DNA from: Bacillus sp. J37
GTDB taxonomy: Bacteria; Bacillota; Bacilli; Bacillales; Bacillaceae
Direction: 5' to 3'
DNA length: 64,000 bases
Assembly (NCBI RefSeq): GCF_000518865.1
Contig: NZ_JAEK01000020.1
Location: forward strand, 1-64,000
Shown here: positions 1-7,306 of the stretch, in pieces
Layout: the number at the start of each line of letters is the position of its first letter
Numbering within the stretch: position 1 is the stretch's first letter
The notes under the pieces: model-generated
What the model was told of the DNA's origin: nothing
The model's input: the letters and a program-made list of their open reading frames with translations, nothing else
Database searches by the model: none
Position numbers and translations under genes: made by a program

Positions 1-311
1 GTTAGATCACATTGTATTTTGAACCTGAGGCTATTAGACCTCGCGGGACAGCGTTATGGATCTTGTCCTGTAAATACGAATAATACGTGAAATTCTAAGT
101 TTATATTCACTAGGCGGTATCAATGTAGGATGAAAAAACAAGGTCCTTTCACGTCCTAGAGAAGCCCTATATATATTTCTGTGATAGTTGAACCTACAAA
201 AAAATGGAAACATGGGGTTTTACTTAAAGTCGGCATTTTTTATGCAAATTTAGTGTTTGACTTATTTGCCATTATACGCTGTCCCCGCGACCCCCGCGAC
301 CCACCATCCTC
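1..311. other. Gene-poor left edge
   Basis: No convincing gene is seen here. Reading frames are short and lack a ribosome site and recognisable product. A degenerate right half of the dispersed GGGACA palindrome, with its GCGACCC tail written twice, lies at about 281-302. It sits just beyond the stop codon of the LacI gene. Confidence 0.4.
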
Positions 312-1292
312 TCACGAACTTCCCCGTTCAATCAAGGATGGTTCGAGTTTGATTTGGACGGACTCGGCTGAGACTTCGTCTTCCATGCGGTTTAGTAATA
401 TTTCAATGGTTGTTTTGACTATTTCTTCGATTGGTTGATGAATACTTGAGATTCCCATGATTTTTGCGAGGTAGGTGTCATCGAATCCGATCACACTGAT
501 GTCCCCGGGTATTTCGATATTTCTTTCTTTTGCAGCTTTCATAAATTCAAGTGCCATAATATCATTTGCTGTAAAAAGGCATGTGAAATCAAGAGATGCA
601 GCAGAGTTTAAATAGGTTTCTATATCCTGCCTCATTAAGAAGTTGTTGGTTGAGGTTTCTTGAAGCTGAATATAGTTTTCCTGTTTGAACTCAAATCCGT
701 TTTCGTATAATGCGCTTTTATAGCCGAGGAATTTATCGTCAGGAATGGTACCCATAAATCCAAAGGTTTTATGACCACCATGAATGAATTTTTCTCCGAC
801 AATCTTTCCGGCTTTTACATGATCAAGGCCTACACTATCAAGAGGTTTGCGGTTTTGGGTCATGACGACAGATGGGATGGCCAGTTTGCTGATCCGCTGA
901 ATATTGTACTCTCCAGTGGGGACAAGGATCATTCCATCTACCTGACGGGCGATAAAGTTCTGGATGCTCTCCCATTCTGTGATCGGATTATGCTTGGAAT
1001 TATGCAGCAAAATACTGTAGCCGTTCTTGCGGGCCTCCGATTCAAGTGCGTCGATTAATTCCACAAAATAAGGGTTATACGTTTCAGTTAAGCAAACCCC
1101 TATAATTTTAGATTGACTCTTTTTAAGAGTTTGGGCGGCTTTATTTGGTACATAACCAACTTCCTCAATGACTTGAAGAACTCGTTTAGCAGCATCCTCG
1201 TTTACTCCGTTATTTCCGTTTATCACTCGTGATACAGTGGATTGGGAAACGTTTGCAAGTTTGGCGATTTCTTTCATCGTAAGCTTACTCAT
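312..1292 (-). CDS. LacI-family transcriptional repressor of the sugar operon
   Basis: This 326-residue protein has the full length of a LacI/GalR regulator. The N-terminal helix-turn-helix (TMKEIAKLANVSQSTVSRVI, residues 5-24) reads the operator. Residues about 60-320 form the periplasmic-binding-protein-like effector domain. It is divergent from a sugar importer and a GH32 fructosidase, so it most likely represses that operon and is released by a sucrose- or fructan-derived sugar (inference). A perfect 12-bp palindrome at 1309-1320 lies immediately upstream of its ribosome site, and a near copy lies behind the divergent promoter, which suggests autoregulation as well. The ATG at 1292 is preceded by GGAGGAGCC. 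The exact effector cannot be read from the sequence. Confidence 0.9.
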   Translation of the reverse strand: MSKLTMKEIAKLANVSQSTVSRVINGNNGVNEDAAKRVLQVIEEVGYVPNKAAQTLKKSQSKIIGVCLTETYNPYFVELIDALESEARKNGYSILLHNSKHNPITEWESIQNFIARQVDGMILVPTGEYNIQRISKLAIPSVVMTQNRKPLDSVGLDHVKAGKIVGEKFIHGGHKTFGFMGTIPDDKFLGYKSALYENGFEFKQENYIQLQETSTNNFLMRQDIETYLNSAASLDFTCLFTANDIMALEFMKAAKERNIEIPGDISVIGFDDTYLAKIMGISSIHQPIEEIVKTTIEILLNRMEDEVSAESVQIKLEPSLIERGSS

Positions 1293-1308
1293 AATGGCTC
1301 CTCCGTTT

Positions 1309-1320
1309 GAATACGTATTC
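1309..1320. promoter_or_regulatory. LacI-type operator (gaatacgtattc)
   Basis: A perfect 12-bp palindrome just 5' of the ribosome site of the LacI gene. The same core recurs as gaatacgttttc at 1489-1500. A central CG within an AT-rich palindrome is typical of LacI/GalR operators. Assignment to the adjacent regulator is inference. Confidence 0.65.
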
Positions 1321-1420
1321 TTATATTAACCTATAATTATTCTCGTTTAGACGATTACATTGCTTGTATACACCTATTATATCACAATATTATCTACTAT
1401 CTTTGTATGGTGAATAAACA

Positions 1421-1436
1421 ATGAAAACGCTTTAAA
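1421..1436 (+). promoter_or_regulatory. Catabolite-responsive element (cre)
   Basis: ATGAAAACGCTTTAAA matches the CcpA consensus WTGAAARCGYTTTWWN at every defined position. It ends 7 bp before the -35 box at 1444, so CcpA bound here would control the sugar operon from directly upstream of the promoter. Whether it activates or represses cannot be told from position alone, although repression is usual for sugar-uptake operons. Confidence 0.75.
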
Positions 1437-1443
1437 ATATGTA

Positions 1444-1472
1444 TTGACATTTATTTATGCCTATCGTAACAT
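1444..1472 (+). promoter_or_regulatory. Sigma-A-type promoter of the sugar operon
   Basis: A perfect TTGACA (1444-1449) is followed after 17 bp by TAACAT (1467-1472). Transcription would start near 1479, about 55 bp before the first gene. The cre site lies just upstream and an operator just downstream. Confidence 0.65.
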
Positions 1473-1488
1473 GAAAATCAGAAATCGT

Positions 1489-1500
1489 GAATACGTTTTC
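1489..1500. promoter_or_regulatory. Second LacI-type operator (gaatacgttttc)
   Basis: This differs from the palindrome at 1309-1320 by a single base (A to T) and lies about 10 bp downstream of the predicted start point, a classic roadblock position. The two operators are 180 bp apart, so looping is possible (inference). Confidence 0.6.
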
Positions 1501-1533
1501 ACCAATTATTCAGACTAGGGGGTCTATGAAAGT

Positions 1534-2916
1534 ATGAAAAAATTAATGTTGTTCGTTTCAATTTTAGTTTTATCTCTTTCGTTAGTTGCGTGCAGCTCAA
1601 ATGGTGCAAGTAGCAGTGATGACAAAATTGTGATTTGGACACAAGCTGCAGCCGATCATCCGGAAGGAAAGATGTTTGCAGATCGAGTGAAGCGCTATAA
1701 CGAAGAACATCCTGACAAGCCTCAAGTTGAAATTCAAAATATTACACGTGCAGGTGCGGGATCCGGCTACATAGATAAATTAAACGCAGCCATTACGGCG
1801 AACGATATGCCGGACATTTTCACACTGGATGGACCGGATATTGCTGCATATGTAGATTCCGGTCTACTTGGTGAACTTGACGGCTATATGAGTGAAGGCT
1901 TCAAAGAAGGCTTTACAGAAGCGATTATTGATCAAGGAACAGTTGATGGGAAGTTCTATGGGATGGGTTATTCTGATTCAGGTGTAGCGATTATGTATAA
2001 CGAAGATATGATCAATGCATTACCTGAAGATGTCAAATCACTAATTCCTGCATCAGATCAAGATTGGACATGGGATCAATTTGTTGAACTTGCCAGAAAA
2101 GTAGATGAGTTTGCAAAAACATCAAATGATCCGGCATTTGAAGGGTATGAAAGTGCAGTCAGCTTACTATTACCTGATATTACAGCAGGTGCTTATGAAA
2201 CAGGAACATACTACTTCACACCGCTTTTATGGGGAAATGACACAAACATAGTTGGTGAAGATGGAGTCACAGTTGACGGTGTATTAAACAGTGAGAAAAG
2301 TGTTGAAGCATTAACAAAATATGCACAATTATTTGCAGATCCGCAGCTTGCAAGTGCAACAGAGTCGGAAAAAGCCTTTCATTCTGGAAAAACAGCTTTA
2401 TCTGTAAGCGGTTTCTGGTATGTGAGTGAATTAACAAGCAATTATCCAAACTTAAAGTTTAAAACTGTTCGTTATCCAAAAATGAATGAAAACTATGATG
2501 GTTTATATACTCCATCAGGTAGCTGGGCGTTTGTACGCAATGGACAAGAGGAAGATGAAGAACGCATTAAGCAGGTAGTTGAAGTGATGGAATGGTTAAA
2601 CAATGATGAAGCATCTGAGGAATATTATCATGCGAACGGATCGATTCCAACTCGAGTAAATGCAATCGATGTGATTGATACAAATACAGACAATCCATAT
2701 CATAACGAAGCATGGTCAGTATTGAAATACCAGGTTGAAAACACAAATAAATCACGTCCTGTTTCACCGGGGTATCCTTACCTTTCAGAAACTTTTGCAA
2801 AAGATGTTATCTTGAAAATCGGTCAAAATAAAGCAACAGATGAAGCGACAATCAAACAATATGTGGATGATGCTGTGAAGAAAATTGATTTAGAGTTTGA
2901 GAAATATCAAAAATAA
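1534..2916 (+). CDS. Sugar ABC transporter substrate-binding lipoprotein
   Basis: A 460-residue family-1 extracellular solute-binding protein. The N-terminus is a lipoprotein signal with lipobox LVAC, so Cys20 would be lipidated and the protein anchored outside the membrane. Length and general features (WTQAAAD..., a central 'DMPDIFTLDGPD' segment) fit the MalE/UgpB-type binding proteins of CUT1 importers. It is the first gene of an operon with two permeases and a GH32 enzyme, so the ligand is probably a sucrose-, fructan- or levan-derived oligosaccharide (inference). No ATPase is present in the operon. Such CUT1 importers in Bacillus often share the MsmX ATPase encoded elsewhere. Confidence 0.9.
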   Translation: MKKLMLFVSILVLSLSLVACSSNGASSSDDKIVIWTQAAADHPEGKMFADRVKRYNEEHPDKPQVEIQNITRAGAGSGYIDKLNAAITANDMPDIFTLDGPDIAAYVDSGLLGELDGYMSEGFKEGFTEAIIDQGTVDGKFYGMGYSDSGVAIMYNEDMINALPEDVKSLIPASDQDWTWDQFVELARKVDEFAKTSNDPAFEGYESAVSLLLPDITAGAYETGTYYFTPLLWGNDTNIVGEDGVTVDGVLNSEKSVEALTKYAQLFADPQLASATESEKAFHSGKTALSVSGFWYVSELTSNYPNLKFKTVRYPKMNENYDGLYTPSGSWAFVRNGQEEDEERIKQVVEVMEWLNNDEASEEYYHANGSIPTRVNAIDVIDTNTDNPYHNEAWSVLKYQVENTNKSRPVSPGYPYLSETFAKDVILKIGQNKATDEATIKQYVDDAVKKIDLEFEKYQK

Positions 2917-2927
2917 CAGATTTAGGA

Positions 2928-2953
2928 AAGAGGTGAGGGGGACCTCGCCTCTT
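2928..2953 (+). promoter_or_regulatory. Intercistronic hairpin after the binding-protein gene
   Basis: An 11-bp stem (2928-2938 with 2943-2953, one G-U pair) closes a 4-base loop and has no U-run. Its position between the binding-protein and permease genes is where stem-loops usually stabilise the upstream mRNA segment, so that binding protein is made in excess over permease. Confidence 0.6.
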
Positions 2954-3000
2954 CTTATAAACTGGGCTTATGCTGACAAGCCAAGTGAAAAGGGTGTGAA

Positions 3001-3942
3001 GTGATGAAAACGGTAAAAAACTTTGTGAAAGTAAGAAATACAACCGAACATTACCGAAACAGTGAGCATTATAAAAAAGGTGAAGTTGTCTCAGCCTATG
3101 GATTTTTAACACCGGCAATGGTGCTTGCTATTTTATTTATCGTCTTACCTATTATTCTAGCTTTTACGTATGGATTTACAGATTACTATTTATTAAAACC
3201 AAATGATAAACAATTTATCGGCATGGAAAATTTCAAACGAATGCTGACCGATGAAGTGCTCATTCAAAGCTTTTTGAACACGATCAAGTTTGTTGTGTTT
3301 GTTGTACCTCTTCAGTTAGCGATGGCACTTGGTTTAGCATTAATTGTCAATAAGAAGATCAAAGGTGTCGGGTTTTTTAGAACCGCGTACTTTTCACCGG
3401 CAGTATTGTCTCTTGTCGTCATTTCCATTCTATGGACAGTTATGTTAAACCCGACTTCTGGGTTAATCAATGAAATTTTAGCAAATATCGGACTGCCGAA
3501 ACAGCCGTTTTTATCAAGCGCTGATCAGGCGATGTACACAATTGTAGCCATTTCTGCCTGGTCCGGTTGTGGGTATCAAATGATGATTTTCCTGGCGGGC
3601 TTAAAAAATATTGACGGTAGTTTATATGAAGCAGCAGACATTGATGGGGCAAATGCTTTTCAAAAGTTTTTATTCATTACCATTCCTTCATTAAAACCAA
3701 TTCTGATGTTTTTAGTGATTACCACTACGATTCAAGCATTTAAGCTCATTGTCCAACCGATGGTGATGACAGGCGGAGGACCGGATTACTCTACGATGAC
3801 CATTTTGCAATATATTTATGAATACGGATTTAGACACCGAAATATTGGATATGCCAGTGCGATTACGTTGGCATTCACCGTTTTCCTAGTGGTTGTGTCA
3901 ATTGTGATTAAAAAGCTATTTAGAGAGGAGCGGGCGGCATGA
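3001..3942 (+). CDS. Sugar ABC transporter permease (MalF-like)
   Basis: A 313-residue inner-membrane permease with about six hydrophobic segments. It has the cytoplasmic EAA loop (YEAADIDGANAFQKF, around residue 210) that contacts the ATPase. It forms a heterodimer with the next gene product, and the two genes overlap by ATGA. The start may be GTG at 3001 or ATG at 3004. The ribosome site AAAAGGG at 2988-2994 serves either. Confidence 0.9.
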   Translation: MMKTVKNFVKVRNTTEHYRNSEHYKKGEVVSAYGFLTPAMVLAILFIVLPIILAFTYGFTDYYLLKPNDKQFIGMENFKRMLTDEVLIQSFLNTIKFVVFVVPLQLAMALGLALIVNKKIKGVGFFRTAYFSPAVLSLVVISILWTVMLNPTSGLINEILANIGLPKQPFLSSADQAMYTIVAISAWSGCGYQMMIFLAGLKNIDGSLYEAADIDGANAFQKFLFITIPSLKPILMFLVITTTIQAFKLIVQPMVMTGGGPDYSTMTILQYIYEYGFRHRNIGYASAITLAFTVFLVVVSIVIKKLFREERAA

Positions 3943-4772
3943 AGATCGTTAAGAAATCGTTATTTTATTTATTGGCATCCGTTGTGGCGTTACAGTTTTT
4001 AGTTCCTCTTTTTTGGATGATCTTATCTTCTTTCAAAATTGATGAAGTGATCTACCGGGATATGGGTTCGATTTATGCAATCATCCCTCGTTTCTCTGAT
4101 CTATCATTAAAATCGTATACAGAGCTGCTGGGCTTTTATAATATTTTTCAAAATGTCGGTAACAGCTTGATTTATGCGTCGATCACGGTTGTATTTGGAC
4201 TAACCATTAACTCTCTGGCAGGCTATGCGTTAGCGCGATTCCAATTTCCGTTCAAAGACTGGATTCTCATTTTTATTATCGCGTTGATGATCGTTCCAAT
4301 TGAAGCAACGATTTTACCTTTATTTTTAGTTGTGAATGAAATGGGCTTAATTAATACAATGCCGGGGTATTTAATGCCATTTATCATTAATGTGATGAAT
4401 ATCTTCTTATTCAGACAGCATTTTTTATCATTCCCGGGTGAACTGATTGAATCTGGAAAAATTGATGGGCTCAGTGAAATTGGCTGCTTTTTTAGAATAG
4501 TGATTCCATCTAGTTTAAATATGTATATCACAGTTGGAATATTAACCTTTTTGGCATCCTGGAATGATTTCTTATGGCCGGTTATGGCGTTATCGAATGC
4601 CGACCTTATGCCAATTCAGGTTGCATTAAATGCTATTTTCAGTGATACGTATAATATCTACACAAGCCATATTATGGCAGCGTTAACGATTGTCACGATT
4701 CCGATCGTTGTGCTTTATATCATTTTCCAAAAATACATTGTCGAAGGCTCGATGCAGAGCGGAATTAAATAA
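3939..4772 (+). CDS. Sugar ABC transporter permease (MalG-like)
   Basis: A 277-residue second permease of the CUT1 importer. It has six predicted membrane segments and the EAA-type loop 'SGKIDGLSEIGCFFRIVIPS' near residues 170-190. It starts inside the stop of the upstream permease, implying translational coupling, and is followed after 12 nt by the fructosidase gene. Confidence 0.9.
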   Translation: MKIVKKSLFYLLASVVALQFLVPLFWMILSSFKIDEVIYRDMGSIYAIIPRFSDLSLKSYTELLGFYNIFQNVGNSLIYASITVVFGLTINSLAGYALARFQFPFKDWILIFIIALMIVPIEATILPLFLVVNEMGLINTMPGYLMPFIINVMNIFLFRQHFLSFPGELIESGKIDGLSEIGCFFRIVIPSSLNMYITVGILTFLASWNDFLWPVMALSNADLMPIQVALNAIFSDTYNIYTSHIMAALTIVTIPIVVLYIIFQKYIVEGSMQSGIK

Positions 4773-4784
4773 GTGAGGTGCAAA

Positions 4785-6239
4785 ATGAACCGATTACAAA
4801 AAGCAAATGACTATATACAAGCAAATAAACATAACGTACAAAGCAGGCCCATCTATCATTTTTCTCCTGAAATCGGGTGGATGAATGACCCAAATGGATT
4901 TGTCTATTACAAAGGAAAATATCATCTGTTTTATCAGTATTATCCGTATGATATTACGTGGAATGACATGCACTGGGGACATGCTACAACTGAAAACTTC
5001 ATTGATTGGGAGCATCTGCCTGTTGCATTGGCCAATGATAAAGCGTATGACGCAAATGGGTGTTTTTCAGGCAGTGCGATTGAAAAGGATGGAAAGCTTT
5101 ATTTGATGTATACAGGACATATTGATCCGAACATGGGATTTGACCGGGATGAACCGGAAATTGCGGAGCGCCAATGTGTGGCAATATCTGAAGATGGGGT
5201 TCAATTTGAAAAGTATCAGTTAAATCCTGTGATCGGCGAAAAACAATTACCGGAGGGATACCTTATTTGCGACTTTAGAGATCCGAAAATTGTGGAAGCC
5301 GGTGGAGTTTATTATTGTGTGTTATCGGTAAGAAACACTCAAAGACGCGGCGAAATCATTATGTTCAAGTCGGAGGACCTTTTAGAGTGGACTTTCCACT
5401 CATCAATTTATCAATCGAAGTTTGAAGATAACACGTTACTAGAATGCCCGGATTTGTTCCGAATTGATGACAAAGATGTCTTGTTATTTTCTGAAATGCC
5501 ATGTGACCCTGAATTCGCGGGAGAAATACAAAATAAAACAGCCTATGTCATCGGTCAGATGGATTTTGAAAAAGGGATGTTTACACCGGAGAGCAAAGGC
5601 CTGCTGGACTACGGCCAAACCTTCTATGCTCCACAATCAACAGAGGGGAAAGAGGGGGAACGATTACTCATCGGCTGGATGCACCGCTGGCATGAAACAG
5701 CACCACCGAAGGAATACGGCTTTAACGGAATGATGTCACTGCCGCGAAAATTGGACGTAAAGGACGGAAAGCTCATCCAACAGCCCTTTATTGAAACAGA
5801 CACCTACTTCTCTTCTATTATTGCCGACCAACATGTTCAACTAGCTAATGGCGAGGAGTTAAAGTTTGAAGGAAAACCAACAGGCTATATGCAAGTAAGG
5901 ATCCCTACAACAAGCGGAAATTTCGAGATCAACCTGAACAAGAGTGGAGAAAAATCAACCACAGTAGAAGTAGACATAGAAAATAACACACTATCTCTCA
6001 CATCAGACTACGGAAACCAAGGAGAAATCAAAGTAGAAACACTATCTTCATCACTAAAAAACGAGATACTACTAGAACTCTACCTAGACCTCCACTCAGT
6101 CGAACTCTTCCTAAACTCAGGAGAAAAAGTCATCAGCTTCACAGCCTATGACACAGACAAAGGAACTGATGTGGTATTTGGTGGGACAGGGGGACAGGTA
6201 CCTCGTCCCGCTTCGTTTCATTTAGTGTACCGGGATTGA
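4785..6239 (+). CDS. GH32 beta-fructofuranosidase (sucrose-6-phosphate hydrolase / fructan hydrolase type)
   Basis: A 484-residue enzyme hydrolysing beta-fructofuranosyl bonds of sucrose, sucrose-6-phosphate or short fructans. All three GH32 signatures are present: WMNDPNG with nucleophile Asp35, the RDP motif with Asp166, and the EC motif with acid/base Glu220. There is no signal peptide, so it acts in the cytoplasm on sugars imported by the upstream transporter. The ATG at 4785 is chosen over the GTG at 4773 because the GAGGTG ribosome site lies between them. Residues about 467-476 are encoded by a copy of the dispersed GGGACAGG...CCTCGTCCC palindrome, inserted in frame near the C-terminus. 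Third positions in roughly the last 300 bases are unusually rich in C and poor in T. Because an ABC importer does not phosphorylate, an unphosphorylated substrate is more likely. Confidence 0.92.
   Translation: MNRLQKANDYIQANKHNVQSRPIYHFSPEIGWMNDPNGFVYYKGKYHLFYQYYPYDITWNDMHWGHATTENFIDWEHLPVALANDKAYDANGCFSGSAIEKDGKLYLMYTGHIDPNMGFDRDEPEIAERQCVAISEDGVQFEKYQLNPVIGEKQLPEGYLICDFRDPKIVEAGGVYYCVLSVRNTQRRGEIIMFKSEDLLEWTFHSSIYQSKFEDNTLLECPDLFRIDDKDVLLFSEMPCDPEFAGEIQNKTAYVIGQMDFEKGMFTPESKGLLDYGQTFYAPQSTEGKEGERLLIGWMHRWHETAPPKEYGFNGMMSLPRKLDVKDGKLIQQPFIETDTYFSSIIADQHVQLANGEELKFEGKPTGYMQVRIPTTSGNFEINLNKSGEKSTTVEVDIENNTLSLTSDYGNQGEIKVETLSSSLKNEILLELYLDLHSVELFLNSGEKVISFTAYDTDKGTDVVFGGTGGQVPRPASFHLVYRD
6191..6209. 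repeat. Dispersed GGGACAGG/CC..GTCCC palindrome inside a CDS
   Basis: GGGACAGGTACCTCGTCCC is a copy of the repeat found at nine further places in the window. An extra GGGACAGG half precedes it at 6184. This copy lies in the 3' end of the GH32 gene and is translated. Confidence 0.8.
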
Positions 6240-6325
6240 GGCTGCGGTTTTACTTTTTGTAGGTGACTTAGACATGTGCTAAAAAATATTAGAAATCACA
6301 CAACCAGCAAGGGCTGGAAGGCTAG

Positions 6326-6358
6326 GAGAGGAGTGTTTGCGCACTTCTCTCTTATTTA
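6326..6358 (+). terminator. Terminator of the sugar operon
   Basis: A 10-bp stem (6326-6335 with 6342-6351, one G-U) is followed by a modest T-rich stretch (TTATTT). It lies about 90 bp after the GH32 stop. Confidence 0.55.
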
Positions 6359-6380
6359 ATGTAGCGGGAGTTGCTCGATT

Positions 6381-6399
6381 GGGACAAGGAACCTGTCCC
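6381..6399. repeat. Dispersed GGGACAAGG palindrome
   Basis: GGGACAAGGAACCTGTCCC followed by the CGCGACCC tail seen with other copies. It fills part of the 324-bp gap between the GH32 operon and the DUF5317 gene. Apart from the terminator, nothing else is recognised in that gap. Confidence 0.85.
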
Positions 6400-6563
6400 C
6401 GCGACCCACCCCTGACCCAAACCCCTGCCCACATTCAGTTAGGTCTAAAGACTCAAAAAAAGATAGGCACTAGTGTATTGGAAATGTAATAGATTATAAT
6501 AATTGTAGATTGTTAGAAGATTCTGTCAAAAATTTGTATTTCTTGAAGGTCGGTGAGGGTACG

Positions 6564-7151
6564 ATGGTTTATGATGGCCTGCTTGTTGCCATTTTAATAG
6601 GGTTTATTCGAGGTGGCAGTTTAAAAGGATTTGGAGAGATTCGATTTAAAATGGGATGGGTGTTCCCGGCGCTTCTGCTTTTTCAACTCTGTATTTTCTA
6701 TTTTCAAAATAAAATTGAATGGGTAGGAGAAATTAGTCAGTTTTCCTTCATAGGCGTCTATGTGATTGGACTTATCTTTTTATGGATTAATCGATTTCAT
6801 GACCATTTCAAATTCATTTTCGTTGGAGTTCTGCTTAACTTCATTGTGATGGCGGTAAATGGAGGGAGAATGCCTGTTTCTGGAGAGGCTGCTCTACATT
6901 TAGATCCATACTATTTAGAAACATTAAAAAACAGCTTATATGCTAAGCATACGCTTGTCACAGATTCTACGATTTTTGCCTTTTTAGGTGATATTATTCC
7001 GTTAAAGGCACCATATCCAAGAGAGCAGATTATTAGCATTGGTGATGTGGTGATGAATATAGGGGGCTTCCTTGCGATTCAAGCAATCATGCTGCGCACA
7101 AAAGAACGGGAGGAGCCATTAAATGGGAATTCGAAGGAGGTGAAAATATAA
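6564..7151 (+). CDS. DUF5317-type integral membrane protein
   Basis: The 195-residue product is almost entirely hydrophobic (five or six segments) with a conserved-looking 'NGGRMPVSGEAAL' stretch. It resembles DUF5317 proteins, whose function is unknown. These proteins are often found beside HD-GYP genes in Bacillus, as here. The ATG at 6564 has the ribosome site GGTGAGGG. An in-frame upstream start at 6510 has none. Its TAA overlaps the ATG of a tiny downstream gene. Confidence 0.75.
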   Translation: MVYDGLLVAILIGFIRGGSLKGFGEIRFKMGWVFPALLLFQLCIFYFQNKIEWVGEISQFSFIGVYVIGLIFLWINRFHDHFKFIFVGVLLNFIVMAVNGGRMPVSGEAALHLDPYYLETLKNSLYAKHTLVTDSTIFAFLGDIIPLKAPYPREQIISIGDVVMNIGGFLAIQAIMLRTKEREEPLNGNSKEVKI

Positions 7152-7240
7152 TGAAAAATAAAACAAAAAATGCTATCCTAAACATACTTATTATTGGTTC
7201 AGCTATCGTAGCGTTAACTTCAGGGTGGAAATTCTGGTAA
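7151..7240 (+). CDS. 29-residue membrane peptide, translationally coupled
   Basis: An ATG overlapping the preceding stop (TAATG), behind the strong site AAGGAGGTG at 7133-7141, opens a 29-codon frame. The peptide is a basic head (MKNKTKNA), one hydrophobic helix (ILNILIIGSAIVALTSG) and a WKFW tail. A terminator follows 8 bp after the stop, so this is the last gene of a two-gene unit. I recognise no function. The ribosome site and coupling argue that it is translated. Confidence 0.65.
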   Translation: MKNKTKNAILNILIIGSAIVALTSGWKFW

Positions 7241-7247
7241 TCATATA

Positions 7248-7276
7248 AAAAGAGGGAATCTGTGGTTCCCTCTTTT
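7248..7276 (+). terminator. Rho-independent terminator
   Basis: A perfect 11-bp stem (7248-7258 with 7266-7276) whose 3' arm ends in TCTTTT. It closes the DUF5317/small-peptide unit 30 bp before the next start. Confidence 0.75.
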
Positions 7277-7306
7277 CCAATTAGTATGTAGTGAGTGTGA
7301 TAAAAA

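Noticed and set aside
42-69. Further copy of the GGGACA palindrome
   Set aside because: GGGACAG...TTGTCCTG has only the arms in loose form and a different centre, so it was not counted.
181-438. 85-codon plus-strand frame at the left edge
   Set aside because: It overlaps the LacI gene antisense, has no ribosome site and gives a low-complexity peptide across a repeat half.
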